Assembly (NCBI GenBank): GCA_903944085.1
Contig: CAJAQO010000045.1
Span: 1 to 48,964 of the forward strand
Direction: 5' to 3'
DNA length: 48,964 nucleotides
Source of the DNA: an uncultured Verrucomicrobia subdivision 3 bacterium
Lineage (GTDB): Bacteria; Verrucomicrobiota; Verrucomicrobiia; Limisphaerales; UBA11358
The notes below the pieces were generated by a model. It was not told the origin of the DNA, searched no databases, and saw only the letters and a list, made by a program, of their open reading frames with translations. Both the position numbers and the translations under genes were made by a program. Positions 37,001 to 43,901 of this stretch are shown one piece after another (positions within the stretch are counted from its first letter, which is position 1; every line of letters starts with the position of its first letter).

Positions 37001-37616
37001 CGTCCAGCGGCTAAACGCACTGGTGGTCAAAAATAAATTTCATCCCACCACTGGATTTTGGAGCAGCATTGAAATGCTTCTGGCCTTGTCCGACTCCGGC
37101 AATCACGAAGCTGCGGCCCAAATGGTGGCCCTGCGCGACGAACCTGCGTGGGGTTACATGGCCGATTACAATACCACGATGTGGGAGTCATTCAATGCCG
37201 ACACACGAAAAATATCGCTCAACCACTGGACGCACAGCGCCGTCAGCGAATGGCTTTGGCGGAACGTCGCCGGGCTGAATCCCGACGAGCAGCATCCCGG
37301 CTATCAGTCATTCACGATTCATCCGCGTCCGACCAAGGAAGTTTCCTGGTGCCAGGCGAGCTATGATTCCATCCGTGGCAAGATTGTCAGCCATTGGCAA
37401 ATCGAAGGAAATAAATTCACACTGGACATAACCGTTCCCGCCAATACCACGGCCACGGTCATCGTTCCGGCGTCCGACCCTGACCTGGTTGCCGAATCGG
37501 GCAAGCCTGCGGCGCAGGCGGAAGGAGTCACCCGATTGCGCATCGTGCCCGGTGAAGTGGTTTATCAAGTCGGCTCCGGCAACTATCAATTTACTTCGCT
37601 GACCGGCTTGAAATAG
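34071..37616 (+). CDS. large GH78 rhamnosidase-like protein with inserted domains
   Basis: A 1181-residue secreted GH78-family protein, about 270 residues longer than the copy at 7732. After a signal peptide (WLLWLLVLDAVLVNVAAA) and the N-terminal GH78 domain there is a discoidin (F5/8 type C)-like insert at about residues 162-290 (WIVLDLGSSKRMDALDIL, ITARYVRLTITRL). A second insert at about 873-945 (DVTDSVRSLIKNGRLAFAV) splits the catalytic barrel and resembles a DUF3395-like module. The catalytic block is changed: VPAGCAARSERIAWMGD at 672-688 replaces TDCPxRxE.GWTGD, so the first Asp is Gly675 while Glu681 and Asp688 remain. Rhamnosidase activity is therefore uncertain; it may act on a different glycan. 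Same strand as its neighbours. Confidence 0.85.
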   Translation: MKATKMMIKKWLLWLLVLDAVLVNVAAAVTVGELRCESLRNPAGIDSLNPRLSWIIESDRRRETQTAYQVLVASTAELLAADQSDFWNSGKILSDASAQVEYAGQALPASARCFWKVRIWDRDGKPSNWSAPAAWSMGLLNAADWTAQWITDPILADPANRPLTPIHCYRSELADRPDAVKWIVLDLGSSKRMDALDILPARPPDLHSDFRTAMFPLRFKVEVANDRDFSHAQLVVDHTGKDVPNPRNNSCRFQFPAITARYVRLTITRLACWDGQDYGVALGELAVFDGPQAIAIGAGVECSDSIETERWSKKFLVDAKPAVALVDSIALDAGMSDTTKKFTVSRVPMLRREFNLADKVRRATLSVSARGFYEVRINGKRVSDELLTPGFTDYGARLQYETHDVTSLLQQGTNALGAILGNGWYAGHMNLFEMRCIYGYFPQFLAQLAVELADGTQLTLGTDGKWRSTLDGPVRWSDLLDGEGYDCRREMAGWDQPGFDDHAWKPVWSQPRNAVPLVGDRCQPVRVIREFQPVAVKEVKPGVYVFDFGQEFTGWCRLKAGGPAGTHVRLRHTEMVSPDGNVDAGTLMGTLQEEDYILDGKGERTLAPHFTYHGFRYVELSGLPGKLKPDTLVAVNVRTDAAVTGHFECSNEMYNRIQKAAAWTQANLLFDVPAGCAARSERIAWMGDIRPCVQSLLLNFDTAPLLAKYVNDIRDEQTPEGRFTDIAPHAHLTGTTVCVGTPGWADAGVSLPWELYVNTGNQRLLAEHFEAAKRWVDSIHAGNPDLLWRNNRGQDWGDWLSAGVETPRELGATAFFAHSADLLARMAQVLGRTEDAEKYQTLFQAIRRAFVKNYVSSNGIIGGAAPGSPAMQDVTDSVRSLIKNGRLAFAVKNEVLGGDPAPNRIKNLQLTIRNGNQSEQQTFVENSKVEIGGENARPLEIISAAYGYDATDLGDTQGSYALALHFGLLDEPWRAQAVQRLNALVVKNKFHPTTGFWSSIEMLLALSDSGNHEAAAQMVALRDEPAWGYMADYNTTMWESFNADTRKISLNHWTHSAVSEWLWRNVAGLNPDEQHPGYQSFTIHPRPTKEVSWCQASYDSIRGKIVSHWQIEGNKFTLDITVPANTTATVIVPASDPDLVAESGKPAAQAEGVTRLRIVPGEVVYQVGSGNYQFTSLTGLK

Positions 37617-37775
37617 CTGCGGTCTTTCTTCGTGGATGCGCAACGCCCGTGGTCCTCTGGTTTTGGACCGGCGTTTTCCAATCGCTGGCGCCTCGGTGAG
37701 GCACCAGGAAACGGCGGCGGCTCAACTTCATAATGAAACTTGACCCTTTCGCCGTGACCTGCAAGGCTCCAAAAA

Positions 37776-39284
37776 ATGAACCGCTCGGTTTGGCCCCGCC
37801 CGCTCAGTTTGCACCTCGTGTCGTTGATGATGGCTTTCACGGCTGTTGCTCGCGCCGATGGCCCGGAGCCGGCAACCAACTCCATTTCCGACCTCACGGT
37901 GGATGTGCATTCCACACTGGTGAAATCATTTTTTGGCCTCGGCATTCAATGGGATCCTTATTCGTATCCACCGCGTCCCGAAGCGTGGCGGCTCACGCTG
38001 CATCGGCTGGATTTTGCGAAGCCGGCTTTTTTCCGCGTCATGACTGGGGCGAATTCTTATTGCCAGGGATTCGACGCCGCCGGCGAACCGCGCTACGTCT
38101 GGACGGAAGGCGAAGCGGCGATTCGCAAGCGACTCGGCTCGCTCCTGAATATTCTGGATTATGCGCAGACCAATAATATTGACGTGCTGTTGGGCGAATG
38201 GTCGCCGCCGGGACGGCTTGGGAGCGGCGCCAACGAAAACGTTGCGCATCCCGATGATCCGCGCTGGGCGCGGCTGGTGACCGATTTTGTGAACTGGCTC
38301 CGCACCAATCGCGGTTATTCGGTGGTGCGCTTTTACAATCTGATGAACGAGCCCAACGGTTCGTGGATGTGGCCGGGCGGCAAGGTTGATTACCACGCCT
38401 GGTCCGCCGGCATCCGTGGTTTGCGCAAGCAATTCGATGCGCACGGCCTGGCCGATTTACCCATCGTCGGCCCCGACAATTCCTGGAACTGGGAGTGGGC
38501 CGACCGCGTTTCGTTGGACCTGCCAGAAGCCATCGGTGATTGGGAGATGCACTGGTATGCGACGGATCGCGATGTTTTGTCGGGCGCAATTGAAAAAGTG
38601 CTCGCCGCCAAACGAAAGGTGATTCAGGCCAACGATCCGCACGCGGCGGCGAAGCGATTTTTTCTCGCGGAATCCGGGCTGCTTGACGGTAAATGCAACG
38701 GCGATCAACAGCCCCGCGTCAAAACGTTTCCCTACGGCGTGATGATGGCGGATTATGCGGCGCAGGTGGCGCAAGCGGGCTGGATGGGATTGTGCGCGTG
38801 GGATATGGACGACGCGATGCATCCCGTGTCCGGACATCCGCCGGTGCCGACGGATACGACGCTGAAGCTGTGGGGATTTTGGAATACTCAAGGCACCGCC
38901 ATGGGACATCCCGACGACGAAAATATTCGACCGTGGTTTTATACCTGGTCAATGATGTCCCGGCTTTTTCCGCGCGACACCCGCATCGTGGGCGTCAGCC
39001 CAACCGGTCTGTCAAACTTGCGGGTTATCGCCGGCGAAACCTCCGGAAGACAACAGCTCAACATCATGCTCGTCAATGATTCGGACGAAACCCGGACGGT
39101 GCGATTGGTGGTTCCGGGGCTGGTCAGAAAAACGGTGCGGCTGTTTCATTATTTCGAAAATGACCGGCCCACCGATGCCGACGGTTTCGCCCTGCCCGAA
39201 GCGACTTTGCCGGATAAGGATCTTTCCGCCGGGCTGAAACTGGTTTTGACCGGCCGAGGCTGTGCTTTTGTGGCCACCGAATAA
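37776..39284 (+). CDS. clan GH-A glycoside hydrolase (GH5/GH39-like)
   Basis: A 502-residue secreted TIM-barrel glycosidase. A short signal (LSLMMAFTAVARA) opens the protein. The acid/base is Glu192 in YNLMNEPNGSW after a beta-4 strand, and the nucleophile is Glu299 in FLAESGLLDG after beta-7, the clan GH-A layout. A C-terminal beta-sandwich begins near residue 390 (GVSPTGLSNLRVIAG). The family number cannot be fixed: the NEP context suits GH5, GH39 or related unclassified families. It is the last of three rightward genes for secreted polysaccharide enzymes and may share their transcript. Confidence 0.8.
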   Translation: MNRSVWPRPLSLHLVSLMMAFTAVARADGPEPATNSISDLTVDVHSTLVKSFFGLGIQWDPYSYPPRPEAWRLTLHRLDFAKPAFFRVMTGANSYCQGFDAAGEPRYVWTEGEAAIRKRLGSLLNILDYAQTNNIDVLLGEWSPPGRLGSGANENVAHPDDPRWARLVTDFVNWLRTNRGYSVVRFYNLMNEPNGSWMWPGGKVDYHAWSAGIRGLRKQFDAHGLADLPIVGPDNSWNWEWADRVSLDLPEAIGDWEMHWYATDRDVLSGAIEKVLAAKRKVIQANDPHAAAKRFFLAESGLLDGKCNGDQQPRVKTFPYGVMMADYAAQVAQAGWMGLCAWDMDDAMHPVSGHPPVPTDTTLKLWGFWNTQGTAMGHPDDENIRPWFYTWSMMSRLFPRDTRIVGVSPTGLSNLRVIAGETSGRQQLNIMLVNDSDETRTVRLVVPGLVRKTVRLFHYFENDRPTDADGFALPEATLPDKDLSAGLKLVLTGRGCAFVATE

Positions 39285-39460
39285 TCAGCTTAAAGTTCTG
39301 CGACGAACGCATCATCATTCCGTGCGCCAAATGTCGGTGCCTCACGGAATAGGGTTTCATTTGTAAAGTGAGCCGGCGCGCCGGGGCATTTATTCATGGT
39401 TGAACTTTGTCCGCATCGGGTTTATATAAAGCCGAGTAAAGCAAACTAAACACAAAACTT

Positions 39461-39979
39461 ATGAAACATATTTACACTTCCATCGTCCTGGCCTTGAGCC
39501 TCACCGTTTCGGCGTATGCCGCCGATGTATCCGTCACCATGACCGACGTTCACCTGTGTTGTCCGTCGTGTGTCAAAGGCGTGGCTAAAGCGACCGCCGA
39601 CGTCAGCGGCTTGACGGCCAAGGCGGATCAGGATGCGGAAACCGTGACCTTGACCGGGCCGGACGCGGCCACGGTTCAAAAAGGCGCGGACGCGCTGGTG
39701 GCCGCCGGCTATTTTGGCAAGAGCAGCGATCCCGCGATCAAAATCAACGCCGACACCGGCGCAAAAAACCAAAAGGTGCAATCCATCAAAATTGAAGGGC
39801 TGCATCTTTGCTGCGGCAAATGTGTCAAGGCCGTGAACGAAGCTTTGGGAACCGTGCCCGGAGTGACCGGCAACACGGCGGCCAAAGGGGTCAAGACATT
39901 TGAGGTTACTGGCGATTTCAACGACAAAGACGTGTTCGACGCGCTGCAAAAGGCCGGCCTCACCGGCCAGGAAAAATAA
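39461..39979 (+). CDS. exported protein with two CCxxC heavy-metal-associated-like domains
   Basis: A 172-residue protein with a signal peptide (MKHIYTSIVLALSLTVSAYA) and two copies of a domain of about 70 residues. Each begins with a metal-site motif: VHLCCPSCVKGVAKA near residue 30 and LHLCCGKCVKAVNEA near residue 116. The beta-alpha-beta pattern is like HMA domains, but the motif is CCxxC in place of CxxC, with His two residues before the first Cys. The periplasmic site suggests binding or buffering of copper, zinc or a similar ion. It stands alone, with no transporter or P-type ATPase gene beside it. I know no established name for this arrangement. Confidence 0.8.
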   Translation: MKHIYTSIVLALSLTVSAYAADVSVTMTDVHLCCPSCVKGVAKATADVSGLTAKADQDAETVTLTGPDAATVQKGADALVAAGYFGKSSDPAIKINADTGAKNQKVQSIKIEGLHLCCGKCVKAVNEALGTVPGVTGNTAAKGVKTFEVTGDFNDKDVFDALQKAGLTGQEK

Positions 39980-40035
39980 TTTTCACGGTTTGATTTCAAA
40001 TGCCCGGATGCAGCCAATGCGGCCGGCGCAATCGG

Positions 40036-41247
40036 TCAATGGCTGATGAGGGTTTGTGATTCGATGATCACGCGCGAGTAAATTCCGAGCAAGTCGTTCA
40101 GGGGAATATCAAATTGACCGGCTTTGGTGGCATAACCGTGTTGTAGGCTGTCGGGCCCTTTGGGAGTGAAGTTATTGCCGTGCGGATTCCAGACGCGCAC
40201 CATGTCGGTGTCGCCATCGTAGCCGAGAATGGCGTAGGCATGTTTTGAGTTTATGCCGGGAGGCAATTGCGTATCCGCCGGTGTCGTCGCTTCCATCAGC
40301 CGGTGTTCGCGCTGTGCCGCGTCCAAATTTTGCCGCAGTTTGGCGGCAAATTGCGGGCTGCGGCGATGCTCATCATTAAGCACGTAAGCGATGGCTTGAT
40401 GGCCGTCGAGCAGGTTGATAACCGCTCCGGGCTTGCCACCGTGGGCGATGGCATCCGTGTCGGGTTCGTCTTGCTGGTTGGTGGCCTGCGCTTCTCCGCG
40501 GATCTTTCCGTAGGCATTTTCCAAAACGGTCAGCCAGAGACCGTTGGTGCCGGCAGTCGAGGAGATCCCAATTTCTGCGTCGGTCAAGGGAGCAATCTTG
40601 ACGCTGCACTCTTTGCCAAAAGCAACGGTGGTCGAGCCATCGCTGTTTGGAGTGAACAGGGCTTTGACTGCGGCCGGGTCACGGTCAACCATCGCGCCGA
40701 CAACCGAGACAAAATAACAATCGCCCAATTGTCCCTGATGGCAGGCGGCGAGCGCCGGAGGTGATTCGGCAAAAATATCGCGCGAGGTTTTCCGCAGCCG
40801 TGCCAAGGCGGAGCGGTAAGGCCGCTGAAAGACCGGTGGGCGATCAGATTTTTGAGGCGGGGCAGAAAGCACTTGTGACTTGGCGGGCGCATTGGTTATG
40901 GCAGGCTCATGCAAAGGACTGGAAACGAGATAATCTTGGGTGATGGGTGGAAGGTCGTATTTTCCACTGCGCAGGACGAGTTTCACGGCGGCAATCGCCG
41001 CTGCCGCCTCATCGTGGAAAGCCGGATTGGCCACGGCGGCGTTGATTTCATCGGGGGTTAGTTTGCCGTCGCTGTTTTTGTCCCACTGGCTGAAGTATTG
41101 TTTGACCACCTGCGCAAAAGTCCTTGGTGGCGCGTGAATGGCTGACGTGATCGCCGACGGCGAGCTTTGCTGGCCATCAGCGTCGGCGATTACCGCACAG
41201 CTTATCACCAACACCAGCGTTAAACGGATGAGTGACGACCGCTTCAT
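40036..41247 (-). CDS. secreted calpain-like cysteine protease with an EF-hand
   Basis: A 403-residue exported protein with the calpain (C2) catalytic triad: Cys177 in QGQLGDCYFVSVVGAM, His336 in SKHAYAILGY and Asn354 in VRVWNPHGN. A signal peptide precedes an EF-hand loop, DKNSDGKLTPDE, near residues 54-65, followed by a proline-rich linker (about 120-150). Calpains are mainly eukaryotic and cytosolic; bacterial members occur in few lineages. The EF-hand is N-terminal and single, so calcium may tune the enzyme or anchor it in place. No inhibitor or substrate gene adjoins it. Activity is predicted from the complete triad. Confidence 0.88.
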   Translation of the reverse strand: MKRSSLIRLTLVLVISCAVIADADGQQSSPSAITSAIHAPPRTFAQVVKQYFSQWDKNSDGKLTPDEINAAVANPAFHDEAAAAIAAVKLVLRSGKYDLPPITQDYLVSSPLHEPAITNAPAKSQVLSAPPQKSDRPPVFQRPYRSALARLRKTSRDIFAESPPALAACHQGQLGDCYFVSVVGAMVDRDPAAVKALFTPNSDGSTTVAFGKECSVKIAPLTDAEIGISSTAGTNGLWLTVLENAYGKIRGEAQATNQQDEPDTDAIAHGGKPGAVINLLDGHQAIAYVLNDEHRRSPQFAAKLRQNLDAAQREHRLMEATTPADTQLPPGINSKHAYAILGYDGDTDMVRVWNPHGNNFTPKGPDSLQHGYATKAGQFDIPLNDLLGIYSRVIIESQTLISH

Positions 41248-41324
41248 GTAGTCTTGCGGGTAATGGGTTCTTTTGCGGTAATGCGACAGATGATTATGAC
41301 AAAGTCAAAATGCGTCAAGCCGGA

Positions 41325-41432
41325 CGTTGACAGGGCAGTGTCCTAATCCTAATCGTCCTCGTAATCTTAATCCGCTTTTAACAACGATTACGATTAAGAA
41401 CAAGATTAAGATTAGGACAGCACCGTTGACAG
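41325..41432. repeat. hexamer TAATC hairpin flanked by CGTTGACAG repeats
   Basis: Two 33-base arms (41340-41372 and 41386-41418) agree at 27 of 33 positions as inverted repeats, with a 13-base loop. Each arm is hexamer-periodic (CTAATC-CTAATC-...-TTAATC; GATTAC-GATTAA-...-GATTAG). A 9-base direct repeat CGTTGACAG flanks the hairpin (41325-41333 and 41424-41432), as would a target duplication. Confidence 0.7.
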
Positions 41433-41520
41433 CGGGCCTGCCCAAGAGCATAACTCTCTCAGCGCATTGCCCGCAACCACTGGTGCTGCTTTGCGCAGTT
41501 TGATAAACTATCGAGGATAA

Positions 41521-41742
41521 ATGCGCCGCTACATTTTTCACCTTCACATATCGTCGGAGGCTTATCTGGATTATTACCGGGGCACGATCCGTCATGTCCT
41601 GGCCCGGTGCGCGAATGGCCAGACCGTTCAGTTCCCCGCGTCCCTGCTCCAAGGCTTTGTGACGACCGAAGGCATCCACGGGGCTTTTGTTTTGACCTGC
41701 GACGAAAACAACAAGTGTGTCAGTCTCCAGCGCCAGCCTTGA
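41521..41742 (+). CDS. DUF2835-family small protein
   Basis: A 73-residue protein matching the DUF2835 pattern: MRRYIFHLHISSEAYLDYYR, then VQFPASLLQGFVTTEGIHG and FVLTCDENNKCVSLQ. Its full length matches the family (about 70 residues). The family has no known function. It lies alone, about 100 bases after the hexamer hairpin and convergent with HU. Confidence 0.85.
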   Translation: MRRYIFHLHISSEAYLDYYRGTIRHVLARCANGQTVQFPASLLQGFVTTEGIHGAFVLTCDENNKCVSLQRQP

Positions 41743-41759
41743 AGGTGCCATCGGGACAG

Positions 41760-41790
41760 AAAAAAAGGCACCCTGACAAATCAGAGTGCC
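41760..41790 (-). terminator. Rho-independent terminator of the HU gene
   Basis: On the minus strand a 10-bp stem with one mismatch (41767-41776 and 41781-41790, loop of four) is followed by seven U (A-run 41760-41766 on the plus strand). It lies 18 bases after the HU stop. Confidence 0.85.
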
Positions 41791-41808
41791 TGTGAAATGG
41801 CGGCTAAA

Positions 41809-42099
41809 TTATTTCTTCACGCCGAGGATCGCATCCTTGGCCGCCTTGGCGACGCGGAATTTCACGACCTTCTTCGCCTTGATCTGGATCGTTTCGCCGG
41901 TCGCCGGATTGCGGCCGACCCGGGCTTTGCGATTGACCAGCACCAATTTGCCGAGGCCGGGAATGGTGAAAGTATCCTTGGCGTGTTTGTAGGACAGCGC
42001 GGCGATTTGTTCCAGAATTTCGACCGCCTGCTTTTTGGTGATGTTGTTTTTGCCCGCGATTTCCGAGGCGATTTGTGATTTGCTCAATGCTTTGGCCAT
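41809..42099 (-). CDS. HU family DNA-binding protein
   Basis: A 96-residue histone-like protein, the normal HU length. The N-terminal helix pair (SKSQIASEIAGKNNITKKQA), the core IPGLGKLVLVNRKARVGRNP with the conserved RxGRNPxTG arm motif, and the C-terminal KKVVKFRVAKAAKDAI strand-helix are all present. It binds and bends DNA as a dimer and compacts the nucleoid. It is monocistronic: its own terminator follows directly. Confidence 0.95.
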   Translation of the reverse strand: MAKALSKSQIASEIAGKNNITKKQAVEILEQIAALSYKHAKDTFTIPGLGKLVLVNRKARVGRNPATGETIQIKAKKVVKFRVAKAAKDAILGVKK

Positions 42100-42631
42100 A
42101 ATCTAATTTGTTTGTTTGTGTTAAAAGTTAATGTTTACCGGCACAGGATAGCGATTCAGCGAATGCGATCCAAGCAAAAACCGCGAATTTATTGACGAAA
42201 TGACATGCCGGCCGGCCCGGCTTGACAGAATAGGAAAGCGGGCGATATTGCTTTGGCTGGTGTGGACGTGAGTGGCAGTTGACAGTTGCAGGCAGAAGCA
42301 GTTAACGGTGTCTGAGTCGGTCAGTTGGTAGATACGCCCACGCCAGCCCTTACTTTTACCATCTTCGCGGCTTGCCCAGCCTCTGTAGCTCCGCAATTTG
42401 ATCAGCTAGGCGTTTTTGCGGCCTGGAATTCACGAGCCTTGAAACTAACGCTAGGATGGCAACTCTATCGCTGACGGGACAGTTGATAGCGTAAGCTGGA
42501 GATTTAGTTTGCCCTGGATTTTGAAATCACCCCAAATCGGCAAGGCAAGGATCTATGTTTTGATACTTGGCAAGCGTTCGTGGAAGCTTAACCATGAAGC
42601 GGATTCAACTCGAAATCCGTCGGCAATCTTT
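42100..42631. other. 532-base spacer with an orphan rightward promoter
   Basis: No gene is convincing. On the plus strand TTGACA (42222-42227) with TATTGC at 42246 (spacer 18) or GATATT at 42244 (spacer 16) resembles a promoter, about 385 bases ahead of the next start. It could express a small RNA or give the lipoprotein gene a long leader. The composition is less GC-rich than neighbouring coding DNA. Confidence 0.35.
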
Positions 42632-43168
42632 ATGAAAAAAGTATTTGAAATGGCAGCGATCCTATTTGTGCTGTTGACCGTCGTTGGCTGCGCCTCAACC
42701 GGCTTGGTCAAAAACGCCAGCCCAATCACCGCTGGCAAACCATTCGAACTGGACTATATCTACGTAGAAACCTCCAGTTCTATGGGTGGATTGGAGGGTG
42801 AACAAAAGCTGCTTAAAGACCATATCATTTCCGGCTTAAATGAAAGACAACTATTCAAAGGGGTGAGCGGGAACCGGGCCGATGTCAGCTTGGGCAGCGG
42901 CATAACCATTGCGGCTGAAATCAAGGCAATCAAGAAAGTTTCCAACAATGCGAGATTATGGCTGGGAGCCATGGCCGGGCAGGCGCGCATCTCGGTTCAA
43001 GTGAAACTTTCGGATTTAAACAATGGGCAGGTGATGCAGACCTTTGAGGTCGAAGGGAAATCGTCTGGTGGATCCGCCCTGGCCGGTGCTACCGATGAGG
43101 CCATTGAACTAGCGGCGGAACAAGTGGTGGGCGAAGTAGTCGGATTCAATGCGCAGACCGCACAATGA
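42632..43168 (+). CDS. DUF4410-like lipoprotein
   Basis: A 178-residue outer-envelope lipoprotein. ATG 42632 gives a lipobox signal, MKKVFEMAAILFVLLTVVGC, with Cys20; the upstream frame lacks one. The mature part (SGITIAAEIKAIKKVSNNAR, GQARISVQVKLSDLNNGQVM, EGKSSGGSALAGA) matches DUF4410-like domains, which resemble parts of periplasmic assembly proteins. No partner gene is adjacent. The stop overlaps an ATG of the next frame (ATGA at 43165), but I do not take that as the next start. Confidence 0.75.
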   Translation: MKKVFEMAAILFVLLTVVGCASTGLVKNASPITAGKPFELDYIYVETSSSMGGLEGEQKLLKDHIISGLNERQLFKGVSGNRADVSLGSGITIAAEIKAIKKVSNNARLWLGAMAGQARISVQVKLSDLNNGQVMQTFEVEGKSSGGSALAGATDEAIELAAEQVVGEVVGFNAQTAQ

Positions 43169-43189
43169 GTTCGAATAGTAAAATCCCCC

Positions 43190-43218
43190 TTTACCAATCC
43201 TTCAATTCATGCTTTAAT
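43190..43218 (+). promoter_or_regulatory. promoter candidate for the KARWAK-repeat gene
   Basis: TTTACC (43190-43195), 17 bases, TTTAAT (43213-43218). The predicted transcript start near 43225 would make the ATG at 43225 leaderless or nearly so. Weak -35, good spacing. Confidence 0.35.
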
Positions 43219-43224
43219 ACGAGC

Positions 43225-43686
43225 ATGAGTATTACCAATCTAACTCCAACTCAACTAAGACAAGCCGCCGATCTTCAAGAAAAGATCGCCCAGCTTCAAA
43301 CCCGGCTCGCAGCTATTGAAGGTGGCCAAGCTCCTTCAGCAGTCAAGTCTGCACCGCCGGCCAAACGCAAAATGAGCGCCGCCCATATCGCCAAGATCAG
43401 GGCCGCGCAAAAAGCCAGATGGGCCAAGGTTAAAGCGGCGAAACCCGCCGCGTCCAAGCCGGCGAAGAAGCGCGGAATGAGCGCCGCCGGCCGGGCCAAT
43501 ATTGTGGCCGCCGCCAAGGCCCGATGGGCGAAAGTAAATGCCGCCAAAGCCAAAGTGGTGTCGGTGGCCCCGGTCGTCGCTCCCAAACCCGCCAAGAAAA
43601 AGTTTACCATGAGCCCCGAGGCCAAAGCCAAAATCAGTGCCGCCGCCAAGGCGCGGTGGGCCAAGGTTAAGGCGGCGAAAAAGTAA
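43225..43686 (+). CDS. basic KARWAK-repeat protein (chromatin-like)
   Basis: A 153-residue very basic protein. An N-terminal coiled-coil-like segment (LRQAADLQEKIAQLQTRLAA) is followed by three near-identical units of about 24 residues: MSAAHIAKIRAAQKARWAKV, MSAAGRANIVAAAKARWAKV and MSPEAKAKISAAAKARWAKV. They are linked by Ala/Pro/Lys stretches. The repeats resemble NUMOD3-type DNA-binding motifs, and the composition recalls eukaryotic linker histones. ATG 43225 is preferred to 43165 because the extra 20 residues look unrelated. It ends with a strong bidirectional terminator. A role in DNA compaction is inference. Confidence 0.75.
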   Translation: MSITNLTPTQLRQAADLQEKIAQLQTRLAAIEGGQAPSAVKSAPPAKRKMSAAHIAKIRAAQKARWAKVKAAKPAASKPAKKRGMSAAGRANIVAAAKARWAKVNAAKAKVVSVAPVVAPKPAKKKFTMSPEAKAKISAAAKARWAKVKAAKK

Positions 43687-43704
43687 TTTGTTCCCGATAG
43701 AAAC

Positions 43705-43736
43705 AAAAAGGCCACTCGTAAACGGGTGGCCTTTTT
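43705..43736. terminator. bidirectional Rho-independent terminator
   Basis: An 11-base arm, aaaaaggccac (43705-43715), is complementary to gtggccttttt (43726-43736); inner bases extend the stem. The T-run serves the rightward gene and the A-run the leftward strand, though no leftward gene ends close by (the DUF1080 stop is at 43902). Confidence 0.88.
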
Positions 43737-43901
43737 GTTTGGCGAGTGTGACTATAGAATTCATCCGGCCAAGAATTATCCCCGAAGCTTGGCTGGTCGG
43801 TGGTTAGTCCGCATCTCATCTTCACGAGCCGCGTCGTTTAGCCTGACAGCGCGTGCGGCTTAGTTGTGTGGGCTGGCTGCGGCTTAGTGACTGGGCGTCG
43901 C

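Noticed and set aside
39373-39384. Perfect 12-base palindrome ccggcgcgccgg
   Set aside because: A short all-GC palindrome is expected by chance in GC-rich DNA and has no T-run.
39410-39430. TTGAAC with TATAAA ahead of the double CCxxC gene
   Set aside because: The spacer is only 9 bases, too short for a sigma-70 promoter.
42365-42535. Open frame on the minus strand ending QIAELQRLGKPRRW
   Set aside because: About 50 codons, no acceptable start and no recognisable family; a gene remnant is possible but not supported.
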